Origin: CAYMJA01 sp964391095
GTDB lineage: Bacteria > Patescibacteriota > Minisyncoccia > Minisyncoccales > GWA2-38-27
DNA: 64,000 bases
Assembly (NCBI GenBank): GCA_964391095.1
Contig: CAYMJA010000001.1
Location: forward strand, 28,650-92,649
Reading direction: 5' to 3'
Part shown: piece after piece, positions 33,222 to 40,060 of the stretch
Layout: each line of letters starts with the position of its first letter
Numbering within the stretch: position 1 is the first letter of the stretch
Translations under genes and position numbers: made by a program
Notes under the pieces: model-generated
The model's input: the letters and a program-made list of their open reading frames with translations, nothing else
The model's database searches: none
Told to the model about the DNA's origin: nothing

Positions 33222-33632
33222 CTATCTTTTAATAAATTTGGTTTTAACCGGCAATTTATCAGCCGCTTTTCTAAAAGCCGCCTTGGCTTCTTCTTCTTTT
33301 ATTCCTTCAATTTCAAAAATAATCCGGCCGGGTTTTATAGGAAAAACATAATGATCAACTGCTCCCTTTCCTCCACCCATAGGAACTTCTGTTCCTTTCA
33401 GAGTTATCGGTTTATCCGGAAAAATTCTAATCCAAAGTTTGCCTCCTTTTCTTAGATATCTAATAATAGCTCGCCGAGCTGCTTCAATTTGCCGCGATGT
33501 TATCCGCTTTGTTCCTAAAGATTTAAGACCGTAACTGCCAAAAGCAAGCTCGGTTGACCGAGTTTCATTCCCTTTTGAAACTCCTTTTTGCCATTTACGG
33601 TGTTTAACTTTTTTGGGCATTAAGATAGCCAT
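33222..33632 (-). CDS. rplP: Ribosomal protein uL16
   Basis: 136 residues, canonical length. KVKHRKWQKGVSKGNETRSTELAFGSYGLKSLGTKRITSRQIEAARRAI and RIFPDKPITLKGTEVPMGGGKGAVDHYVFPIKPGRIIFE are present. Start could be the internal ATG at 33620 (LMPKKVKH), four residues later. Confidence 0.95.
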   Translation of the reverse strand: MAILMPKKVKHRKWQKGVSKGNETRSTELAFGSYGLKSLGTKRITSRQIEAARRAIIRYLRKGGKLWIRIFPDKPITLKGTEVPMGGGKGAVDHYVFPIKPGRIIFEIEGIKEEEAKAAFRKAADKLPVKTKFIKR

Positions 33633-33668
33633 GATGATTTTTATGAGCGAAGCGAATAAATATCATCA

Positions 33669-33722
33669 CCCCGCCCTCTAAACTGAACGAATTATTACAT
33701 ATACATAGAATAGAGGGCGGGG
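33669..33722. repeat. CCCCGCCCTCTA inverted repeat between rpsC and rplP
   Basis: CCCCGCCCTCTA (33669-33680) pairs exactly with TAGAGGGCGGGG (33711-33722) over a 30-nt AT-rich loop. It interrupts an otherwise tight ribosomal operon. Relatives at 12281-12327 and 38470-38571. Confidence 0.85.
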
Positions 33723-33731
33723 TTTTCATTA

Positions 33732-34379
33732 TCACTCAAACTTTTCTCCTTTATATATCCAAACCTTTACTCCTATTACCCCATAACTACAAAGAGCTTT
33801 GACCCTGGCATAGTCAATATCAGATCTAAGAGTTTGGAGAGGAAGTTGGCCAGTTTTAATCCATTGTCTTCGAGCAATCTCGGCTCCGTTAAGCCGTCCT
33901 GATAATTCTACTCTTGCTCCTTTAACTCCCTTAGAAGCTGAAATTTTACTTAAGGCCTGTTTCAACACTCTTCTGTAAGAAACCCTTTTCTCAATTTGTC
34001 GAGCAATCCATTGGCCGCTTAAATTTGCAGAGATCCAGGGATTTTTAATTTCTCTAATCTCAATTTTTATTTCTTTTTTACCCTCCTCAGGGACTATTCC
34101 TATCTCTTTCTCTAATTCTTTCTTTAACTCCTCAATTCCCTTTCCGCCCCGTCCGATGATAAGACCCGGTCTTGCGCTGAAAATAATAATATTTAATTTA
34201 CCAGGAAATCTCTCAATTTCGATTTTCTCTATTCCGATCTTCCCTAATTTTTTTCTTACAAACTCTCTAATTTTAAAATCTTCCTCTAAATATTCTGCAG
34301 GTTTCTTATAAAATCCTCGTGAATTCCAATCATTTATTCTCCTTATTCGGTATGCTTTTGGGTGGACTTTATGAGTCAT
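33732..34379 (-). CDS. rpsC: Ribosomal protein uS3
   Basis: 215 residues. The KH domain GLIIGRGGKGIEELKKELEKEIG and C-terminal GARVELSGRLNGAEIARRQWIKTGQLPLQTLRSDIDYARVKALCSYGVIGVKVWIYKGE are canonical. It lines the mRNA entry channel. Confidence 0.96.
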   Translation of the reverse strand: MTHKVHPKAYRIRRINDWNSRGFYKKPAEYLEEDFKIREFVRKKLGKIGIEKIEIERFPGKLNIIIFSARPGLIIGRGGKGIEELKKELEKEIGIVPEEGKKEIKIEIREIKNPWISANLSGQWIARQIEKRVSYRRVLKQALSKISASKGVKGARVELSGRLNGAEIARRQWIKTGQLPLQTLRSDIDYARVKALCSYGVIGVKVWIYKGEKFE

Positions 34380-34382
34380 AGT

Positions 34383-34916
34383 CTAAAGTGCCTTTCTTCT
34401 AAAAATACGTTTAATTCCTCTTTCAATTTTAGGTTTAGGTTTTTCTAATTCTGGCCTTAATTTTGGTTTTTCAGTTTCCGGAGTTTTCTTTTGTTCTCTT
34501 TCTGAAATTTTCTTTTCTTTTACCTTTTTAGAAATAGAAGGTTTCTTTTTAGTTCTTTTCTCCTTTTTAATTTTCTTTTTCGGAGTGATTTCATCTAAAA
34601 CCAGAGTGATATGTGAAACCTTTTTCTGGATTTCAGAAACTCGACCTCTTGCTCTCGGCATCCATCTTTTATATTTCGGACCTTCATCAATAGTAATTTT
34701 AGAAACATATAAATTACTCGAATCAAGTTGGAAACTATTACGGGCATTGGCAACAGCTGAATTTAAAAGTTTAAGTAGGGGTCTTGCTGACTTTTTAACA
34801 GTAAAATTCAAAATATCCTGAGCTTCCTCAACTTTCTTTCTCCGGATAAGATTAGCAACAAGACGAACTTTCCGGGGTGCTATTCGTAGATATTTTAGTT
34901 TAACTATCATCTGCAT
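34383..34916 (-). CDS. rplV: Ribosomal protein uL22 with long basic tail
   Basis: The first ~112 residues are a normal L22 (LRIAPRKVRLVANLIRRKKVEEAQDILNF ... WMPRARGRVSEIQKKVSHITLVL). A ~65-residue Lys/Glu/Pro-rich C-terminal extension makes 177 in total. The true start may be the ATG two codons in (34910). It is 3 bp upstream of rpsC. Confidence 0.94.
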   Translation of the reverse strand: MQMIVKLKYLRIAPRKVRLVANLIRRKKVEEAQDILNFTVKKSARPLLKLLNSAVANARNSFQLDSSNLYVSKITIDEGPKYKRWMPRARGRVSEIQKKVSHITLVLDEITPKKKIKKEKRTKKKPSISKKVKEKKISEREQKKTPETEKPKLRPELEKPKPKIERGIKRIFRRKAL

Positions 34917-34924
34917 AACTTCAT

Positions 34925-35242
34925 TTAAAGCGATTTAAGATTCTCTGCTCCTTCCGCCGTGCCTTTCTTTTCTAATTCCCTTTGTATCCTTCCGCCGTGC
35001 CTTACAAATTTTGTAGTTGGAGAGAATTCTCCGAGTTTATGTCCAACCATCTCTTCCGTTGTATAAACTAAAATATGCTCTTTGCCATTATGAACTCCAA
35101 AAGTAAAACCAACCATTTCTGGAGTAATAGTACAAGACCGTTTCCAGGTTTTAATTACTGTCTTATCACCTGGTTTCAATTTCTTAACCTTCTTTAATAA
35201 TTTTTCATCTATATATGGACCTTTTTTTAAACTTCTAGCCAT
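34925..35242 (-). CDS. rpsS: Ribosomal protein uS19
   Basis: 105 residues: MARSLKKGPYIDEKLLKKVKKL, TWKRSCTITPEMVGFTFGVHNGKEHILVY and LGEFSPTTKFVRHGGR are canonical; about 12 extra residues follow the usual end, encoded in part by a near-repeat of TTCCGCCGTGCCTT (34952-34965 and 34990-35003). Confidence 0.95.
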   Translation of the reverse strand: MARSLKKGPYIDEKLLKKVKKLKPGDKTVIKTWKRSCTITPEMVGFTFGVHNGKEHILVYTTEEMVGHKLGEFSPTTKFVRHGGRIQRELEKKGTAEGAENLKSL

Positions 35243-35244
35243 AA

Positions 35245-36039
35245 TTATCTTCTTTTCTTTTTACGCCTTTTAATAATATATTTATCTGTCCACCCTTTTT
35301 TTCTTGTCTTAACCCCTAAAGCATGTTTTCCCCAGGGCGTTTTAGGATATTTTAAACCGATAGGCGATTTCCCTTCTCCTCCGCCATGAGGATGGTCAAC
35401 TGGATTCATTGCGCTTCCTCGAACCGCTGGTCTTTTTCCTTTTAAACGGCTTATCCCTGCTTTTCTCGCTGTAATATACCGCCACTCTGGATGAGAAACC
35501 GTTCCTATAGTAGCATAACATTCCCGAAGAACTCTTCTAACCTCGCTAGAAGGCATTTCTAAATTAGTGCATTTCCCTTCTTGAGCCGAAACTTTAGCAA
35601 CCGTTCCCGCCGCTCTAACTATTTTTCCTCCTCTCCCGGGTTCAAGTTCAATATTATAGACCATAGTTCCTACCGGAATATTCTTTAGTTTTAATCTATT
35701 TCCAATTTTAATTTCAGTTTTTTCTGAACAAATTATTTTATCTCCAATTTTCAAACCCATTGGAGCAATTCGATAGCGCCTTTCTCCGCCATTATATTCT
35801 AAAAGAGCAAGAAAAGCGGTTCGGTAAGGATCATACTCTAAAGCAATAACTTTTGCTGGAATGTCAATCTTTTCTTGACCAAAATCAACCATTCTATAAA
35901 GCCTTTTTACTCCGCCTCCTTGATGACGAACAGTTATTCGACCAGAACTATTCCTTCCCGCTCGTCTTTTTAAAGAAGTAAGCAACCTCTTCTCAGGCTT
36001 CTTCTTTGTAAGTATTTTCTTTGAATCTTGCTTTTTCAT
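35245..36039 (-). CDS. rplB: Ribosomal protein uL2
   Basis: 264 residues. The peptidyl-transferase-proximal histidine loop is intact in RGSAMNPVDHPHGGGEGKSPIG. SGRITVRHQGGGVKRLYR and LEYDPYRTAFLALLEY are typical. The N-terminus is about ten residues shorter than in E. coli. Confidence 0.96.
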   Translation of the reverse strand: MKKQDSKKILTKKKPEKRLLTSLKRRAGRNSSGRITVRHQGGGVKRLYRMVDFGQEKIDIPAKVIALEYDPYRTAFLALLEYNGGERRYRIAPMGLKIGDKIICSEKTEIKIGNRLKLKNIPVGTMVYNIELEPGRGGKIVRAAGTVAKVSAQEGKCTNLEMPSSEVRRVLRECYATIGTVSHPEWRYITARKAGISRLKGKRPAVRGSAMNPVDHPHGGGEGKSPIGLKYPKTPWGKHALGVKTRKKGWTDKYIIKRRKKKRR

Positions 36040-36048
36040 AATTGAAAA

Positions 36049-36501
36049 TTATCTAGAAAGTATCTCTATTTTCTGACCTTTTTTTATTTCTATAATTGCT
36101 TTTTTATATCCTTTTCTCCACCCTATCTGCCTTCCTAATCTCCTCCGTTTTTTAGGTATATTAATAATCTTAACCCCGACTACATCTACCCTATATATAT
36201 CCTCAACTGCTCTTTTTATTTCAGTTTTGTTTGTTTTAGTTTGAACCTTAAAAATATATTTATTTTCTTTCTCAAGTGTAGTTGCTTTTTCTGTTACATG
36301 CGGAGAAGAAAGAACTTGATATGTTTTTTCTGAAATCTTCCTCCTCGGTTTCCTAATCTCGGGCTTAATCTCCTCCTCCTTTTTTAGGGGCTTTTTTTCT
36401 TTCTTTGCTTTCTTACCCGCCAAAGCTTTAGCGATAGGGGGTTTCTTTTTTTTCCTTTCTTCTACTTTCTTCTTTTTTTTGAGAAAATCAAAAAATTTCA
36501 T
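36049..36501 (-). CDS. rplW: Ribosomal protein uL23 with basic N-terminal extension
   Basis: The C-terminal ~90 residues are a normal L23 (VLSSPHVTEKATTLEKENKYIFKVQTKTNKTEIKRAVEDIY), docking site for trigger factor and SRP at the tunnel exit. A ~60-residue Lys-rich N-terminal region precedes it; part of it (PPIAKALAGK) is encoded by GCCAAAGCTTTAGCG, another small palindrome-like piece. Its start overlaps the rplD stop by 4 bp. Confidence 0.93.
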   Translation of the reverse strand: MKFFDFLKKKKKVEERKKKKPPIAKALAGKKAKKEKKPLKKEEEIKPEIRKPRRKISEKTYQVLSSPHVTEKATTLEKENKYIFKVQTKTNKTEIKRAVEDIYRVDVVGVKIINIPKKRRRLGRQIGWRKGYKKAIIEIKKGQKIEILSR

Positions 36502-37205
36502 TTCTTTAGAAACGTATCTTTAATTATTTTCAGTGCCTCTTTTGGTATAACTAAATATTTATAAGAAAGCACATCCAACACATTCAAATCCTTGGCTTGT
36601 ATGATATTAACCTTTTGAATATTTCTCGCTGCTCTAATTATATTATCATCCATCTGGGGAAGAGCAATCAAAACTGAACTTAATTTGCAAGGTAACTTAT
36701 TTAATATCTTAACCATATCTTTTGTCTTTGCCTGCCCGCCTTGCGAAGCAAGGCGAAGCGGGCGGGCCTGCCCCGTTGGACCCGCTTTAGCGGATTCCTT
36801 CGGAGGTTTTTCAATTTTTAAACTATCTAAAACAAAAATCAAATTCTCTTTAGCTTTAGCAGATAATGTCATAAATAACGCCTTTCTTTTTATTTTTTTA
36901 GGAATTCTTTTTTTGACAACTTTCTCTGTAGTAGGACCGAAGGTTACCCCGCCTCCTCTCCATATAGGAGAACGAATTGAACCAGTTCTTGCTCTCCCTG
37001 TTCCTTTCTGCCGCCAGGGCTTCCTGCCCCCTCCTCTAACTTCTGCCCTATCTTTTGTTTTAGCAGTAATTCTTCTTTGATTTGCCATCTGTGAAACAAC
37101 AACCTGATGAACTAAGTCAGAATTCATTCTAACCTCAAATACCTCTTTTGGTAATAAAACCGTTCCTACTTCTTCTCCTTTTTGGCTGTAAACAATTGTT
37201 TTCAT
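36498..37205 (-). CDS. rplD: Ribosomal protein uL4 with in-frame repeat insert
   Basis: 235 residues. The tunnel-loop region RAEVRGGGRKPWRQKGTGRARTGSIRSPIWRGGGVTFGP is intact. Between the conserved LDSLKIEKPPKE and KTKDMVKILNKL blocks is a ~20-residue stretch rich in Ala, Gly, Gln and Arg encoded by a GC-rich palindromic element (36731-36797), absent from other L4 proteins. Confidence 0.95.
   Translation of the reverse strand: MKTIVYSQKGEEVGTVLLPKEVFEVRMNSDLVHQVVVSQMANQRRITAKTKDRAEVRGGGRKPWRQKGTGRARTGSIRSPIWRGGGVTFGPTTEKVVKKRIPKKIKRKALFMTLSAKAKENLIFVLDSLKIEKPPKESAKAGPTGQARPLRLASQGGQAKTKDMVKILNKLPCKLSSVLIALPQMDDNIIRAARNIQKVNIIQAKDLNVLDVLSYKYLVIPKEALKIIKDTFLKK
36731..36797. repeat. GC-rich palindromic element inside rplD
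   Basis: Contains the perfect hairpin GCCTTGC-GAA-GCAAGGC (36739-36755), enclosed by GCCCGC/GCGGGC, followed by GGACCCGCTTTAGCGGATTC. It stays in frame. GC content jumps far above the flanking coding sequence. Confidence 0.8.
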
Positions 37206-37223
37206 ATATAAATCTCTAATTTC

Positions 37224-37877
37224 TTATCCTCTAATTTCTAACAGCGTTCCCTTTCTTCCGGAAATAGCCCCTTTTACAGCTAATAAATTATTATCAATGT
37301 CCACTTTCACTATTTCCAAATTTTTAACCGTTATTCTTCCTCCTCCCATTCTTCCCGGCATTTTTTTTCCTTTAATAACTCTTTGGGGAAACATCGAACC
37401 CACTGACCCTATTGTCCTGTGGGTATGCTTGGTTCCATGACTAGCTGGTCCTCCCTTAAAACCCCATCTTTTTACCACGCCGGTAAACCCTTTTCCTTTA
37501 GAAATTCCGGAAATTGAAACTTTGTCCCCCTCTTTAAAAACCGAAACATCAATCTTATCTCCCTCTTTGTGTTTTGAAATATCTCCTTCTCCGCCTTCGG
37601 CGAGATCTCGCTCGCCTCGCTTCGTGGGCGAAGCGGACCCCTTCGGGGCGGAAAACTCCCTTAAGTATCTAAAAGGTTTTTTCTTTTTGACTTTTTTAAT
37701 TTTTTTTAATTTTAATTTCTCAAAACCGAGCTGAACTGCCTCATATCTGTCTTTCTCTTTTGTTTTTATCTGGGTAATGTAACAGGGGCCTGCTTCAACT
37801 AAAGTTACGGGAATCACATTCCCTTTCTCATCAAATACCTGGGTCATCTCAATTTTTTTTCCTAGAATAAATTTCAT
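37224..37877 (-). CDS. rplC: Ribosomal protein uL3 with in-frame repeat insert
   Basis: 217 residues: MKFILGKKIEMTQVFDEKGNVIPVTLVEAGPC start, GKGFTGVVKRWGFKGGPASHGTKHTHRTIGSVG and GKKMPGRMGGGRITVKNLEIVKVD. Around residues 75-95 (GSASPTKRGERDLAEGGEGD) a GC-rich segment with several hairpins (37588-37650) is translated within a normally short loop. A duplicated copy of the start region lies 84 bp upstream. Confidence 0.95.
   Translation of the reverse strand: MKFILGKKIEMTQVFDEKGNVIPVTLVEAGPCYITQIKTKEKDRYEAVQLGFEKLKLKKIKKVKKKKPFRYLREFSAPKGSASPTKRGERDLAEGGEGDISKHKEGDKIDVSVFKEGDKVSISGISKGKGFTGVVKRWGFKGGPASHGTKHTHRTIGSVGSMFPQRVIKGKKMPGRMGGGRITVKNLEIVKVDIDNNLLAVKGAISGRKGTLLEIRG
37588..37650. repeat. 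GC-rich hairpin cluster inside rplC
   Basis: CGCTTCG-TGGG-CGAAGCG (37618-37635) is a perfect hairpin, flanked by CGCCTTCGGCG and CCCCTTCGGGG. It is in frame and surrounded by ordinary AT-rich coding sequence. Confidence 0.75.
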
Positions 37878-37880
37878 AAT

Positions 37881-37961
37881 TTAACCTTGATCTAATTTTT
37901 TCTTGCCCCGTATAAAGCGAACGGAGTGAGCTTTTGTTCGGGGACCAAGAATAAATTTCAT
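37881..37961 (-). other. Micro-ORF repeating the rplC start
   Basis: A 26-codon frame starts at ATG 37961 with the same first six residues as RplC (MKFILG), diverges within a palindromic segment, and stops 3 bp before the real rplC ATG. The 18-bp block AGAATAAATTTCATAATT is identical at 37864-37881 and 37948-37965. It may be a scar of element insertion; translation is unproven. Confidence 0.5.
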
Positions 37962-38000
37962 AATTGCACGAATAAAAATTGATTCATACAGATAATTGAA

Positions 38001-38023
38001 AACCGGGCATAGCCCGGTTTTTC
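38001..38023. terminator. Hairpin terminator between rpsJ and rplC
   Basis: AAACCGGGC-ATA-GCCCGGTTT with T or A runs on both sides, inside a 249-bp gap. It would separate rpsJ from the rest of the S10 operon. Confidence 0.7.
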
Positions 38024-38126
38024 CCGCAACTATTCCAATAAATCTTATTTTCTAAGAAATTATTAGTTTTAACATTTTAATCATAAACTATAAAATGATT
38101 GATGTAAATCAGCATTAATCAGTGTT

Positions 38127-38465
38127 TTAAGTTTTGATTTCAATGTCAACTCCGGCAGGAAGAGTTAAATTCATCAAAGCATCAAGCATATTAGAAGTAG
38201 GATTTAAAATATCAATTAATCTCTTATGAACCCTCATTTCAAACTGTTCCCGACTATCTTTATGCACAAAAGAAGAGCGATTTACAGTGTATTTGTGAAT
38301 CTCTGTTGGTAGGGGAACAGGTCCCGAAACCTCAGCTCCATACCTTAAAGCTGTTTCAATAATCTGTCGAGCACTATTATCAATAATTTTATAATCGTAA
38401 GCTTTTAGTTTTATTCTAAGCTTTGGTTTTGTTTCTTCTTCAACTGCTTTCTGTTTTATGGGCAT
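38127..38465 (-). CDS. rpsJ: Ribosomal protein uS10
   Basis: 112 residues: LRIKLKAYDYKIIDNSARQIIETALRYGAEVSGPVPLPTEIHKYTVNRSSFVHKDSREQFEMRVHKRLIDILNPTSNMLDALMNLTLPAGVDIEIK. The first ~15 residues are an extra N-terminal stretch. It stands apart from rplC and tuf with large structured gaps on both sides. Confidence 0.96.
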   Translation of the reverse strand: MPIKQKAVEEETKPKLRIKLKAYDYKIIDNSARQIIETALRYGAEVSGPVPLPTEIHKYTVNRSSFVHKDSREQFEMRVHKRLIDILNPTSNMLDALMNLTLPAGVDIEIKT

Positions 38466-38469
38466 GCGA

Positions 38470-38571
38470 CCCAGCCCTCTATGCTCCAGGTTTATTGAAT
38501 TTGAGCATAGAAAAGCTATTTATATTCTCTGATATTCTTAATACTCCTTCTATCCAGCTTAGAGGGCTGGG
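38470..38571. repeat. CCCAGCCCTCTA inverted repeat between rpsJ and tuf
   Basis: CCCAGCCCTCTA (38470-38481) pairs with TAGAGGGCTGGG (38560-38571); inside, CTATGCTC pairs with GAGCATAG. Compensatory change of one C-G to an A-T pair relative to the copies at 12281 and 33669 indicates selection for pairing. Confidence 0.8.
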
Positions 38572-38573
38572 GA

Positions 38574-38605
38574 GCACCGAGCACTCAAAATGTTGAGTGC
38601 TCGGT
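38574..38605 (-). terminator. Hairpin after tuf
   Basis: ACCGAGCACTCAA and TTGAGTGCTCGGT form a perfect 13-bp stem with a short loop, touching the tuf stop codon. No clear T run follows on the minus strand, so termination is likely but may be partial. Confidence 0.6.
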
Positions 38606-39802
38606 CTATTTTATGATTTTTGTTACCACCCCTGCTCCTACTGTTTTTCCTCCTTCTCTAATTGCGAACCTTTGTTTTTCTTCAAGAGCAACTGGTGCAA
38701 TTAACTTAATTTTCAGATTAACAGTGTCTCCGGGCATAACCATCTCTGTCCCTTCTAGCAATGTTACGTCGCCGGTTACATCAGTGGTTCGAATATAAAA
38801 TTGGGGCTTATAACCATTAAAGAAAGGAGTGTGACGACCGCCTTCTTCTTTAGTTAAAATATAAACTTCACATTCACACTCAGTATGAGGAGTAACCGAC
38901 CCTGGTTTTGCCAAAACTTGTCCTCTTTCAACCTCTTCTTTCTTAAGCCCTCTGAGTAAAATTCCAACGTTATCTCCTGCTCTTCCTTCATCAAGAATTT
39001 TATTAAACATTTCTACGCTCACTGCAACTGTTTTTTGGGTGGGGCGTAAACCAACCAACTCCACTTCTTCGTTAGATTTAACTATACCTCTTTCAATTCT
39101 TCCTGTGGCAACAGTTCCTCGTCCGGCGATAGAGAAAATATCTTCAATAGCCATTAAAAAGGGCTTTTCAATATCTCGAGTCGGCTCAGGAATATACTCA
39201 TCTAAAGCTTTAATAACTTCTAAAATTGGTTTAGCTACTTCATCATCCACTGATTTCGCCTCAAGAGCTTTAAGAGCAGACCCCCGGATTACTGGAATCT
39301 TATCTCCAGGAAACTTATATTTTTTTAGAAGTTCTCTAACCTCAGATTCAACCAAATCAATAATCTCTGGATCGTCTACCATATCGCATTTATTCAAAAA
39401 GACAATTACTGAAGGTATGCCTACCTGGCGAGCCAATAAAATATGCTCTCTAGTTTGGGGCATCGGACCGTCAGAAGCAGAAACAACCAAAATTGCGCCA
39501 TCCATTTGAGCAGCCCCGGTAATCATATTTTTAATATAATCTGCATGCCCGGGGCAATCAATATGGGCATAGTGCCTTTTTTCTGATTCATATTCAAGGT
39601 GAGAAATAGAAATTGTAAGGCCTCTGGCTTTTTCTTCCGGAGCTGCATCGATCTGGTCAACAGTTTTTTCTGTAGCTTTTAACCCCTTTAAATTTAAAAT
39701 ATGGAGTATCGCAGCAGTTAAAGTAGTTTTACCATGATCAACATGACCAATAGTGCCAATGTTAATATGAGGTTTAACTCTTTCAAATTTTTCTTTTGCC
39801 AT
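38606..39802 (-). CDS. tuf: Elongation factor Tu
   Basis: 398 residues from ATG 39802 (MAKEKFERVKPHINIGTIGHVDHGKTTLTAAI). G motifs GHVDHGKT, DCPGHADY and NKCDMVDD are present. It delivers aminoacyl-tRNA to the ribosome. It sits between fusA and rpsJ as in the classic str operon, but with repeat-filled gaps. Confidence 0.97.
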   Translation of the reverse strand: MAKEKFERVKPHINIGTIGHVDHGKTTLTAAILHILNLKGLKATEKTVDQIDAAPEEKARGLTISISHLEYESEKRHYAHIDCPGHADYIKNMITGAAQMDGAILVVSASDGPMPQTREHILLARQVGIPSVIVFLNKCDMVDDPEIIDLVESEVRELLKKYKFPGDKIPVIRGSALKALEAKSVDDEVAKPILEVIKALDEYIPEPTRDIEKPFLMAIEDIFSIAGRGTVATGRIERGIVKSNEEVELVGLRPTQKTVAVSVEMFNKILDEGRAGDNVGILLRGLKKEEVERGQVLAKPGSVTPHTECECEVYILTKEEGGRHTPFFNGYKPQFYIRTTDVTGDVTLLEGTEMVMPGDTVNLKIKLIAPVALEEKQRFAIREGGKTVGAGVVTKIIK

Positions 39803-39954
39803 AATTAGCACGACACTAATACACGAATTGACACGAATGTCCCTTGAGGGTTTAACAAAAATAAATAATTTATTAGTGTCATTCGTGTTTTATTAGTGTA
39901 TTGGTGTCAAGTTTAAGTTATGTTATTATTCTATTAAAAATAAAAAAAAAGTCA

Positions 39955-40024
39955 ACCCCGTTAGAGGCAGAGCATCGCAAGAGGCTCTTACGGTCGCCTT
40001 TCGGCGACCTGCCTCTAACGGGGT
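39955..40024. repeat. ACCCCGTTAGAGGCAG inverted repeat between tuf and fusA
   Basis: A 16-bp perfect stem (39955-39970 with 40009-40024) encloses a second hairpin GGTCGCC-TTTC-GGCGACC. A CCCCGTTAGA arm also occurs at 18203 and inside the sufB-like gene near 62988-63018. Confidence 0.8.
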
Positions 40025-40060
40025 CAACAGCCATTGTTTTATTGTTCATTGTTCATTGTT

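Noticed and set aside
36418..36440. Palindromic insert in rplW
   Set aside because: The segment encoding PPIAKALAGK is short and lies in a poorly conserved Lys-rich extension, so an insertion cannot be told from normal variation; not listed as an element.
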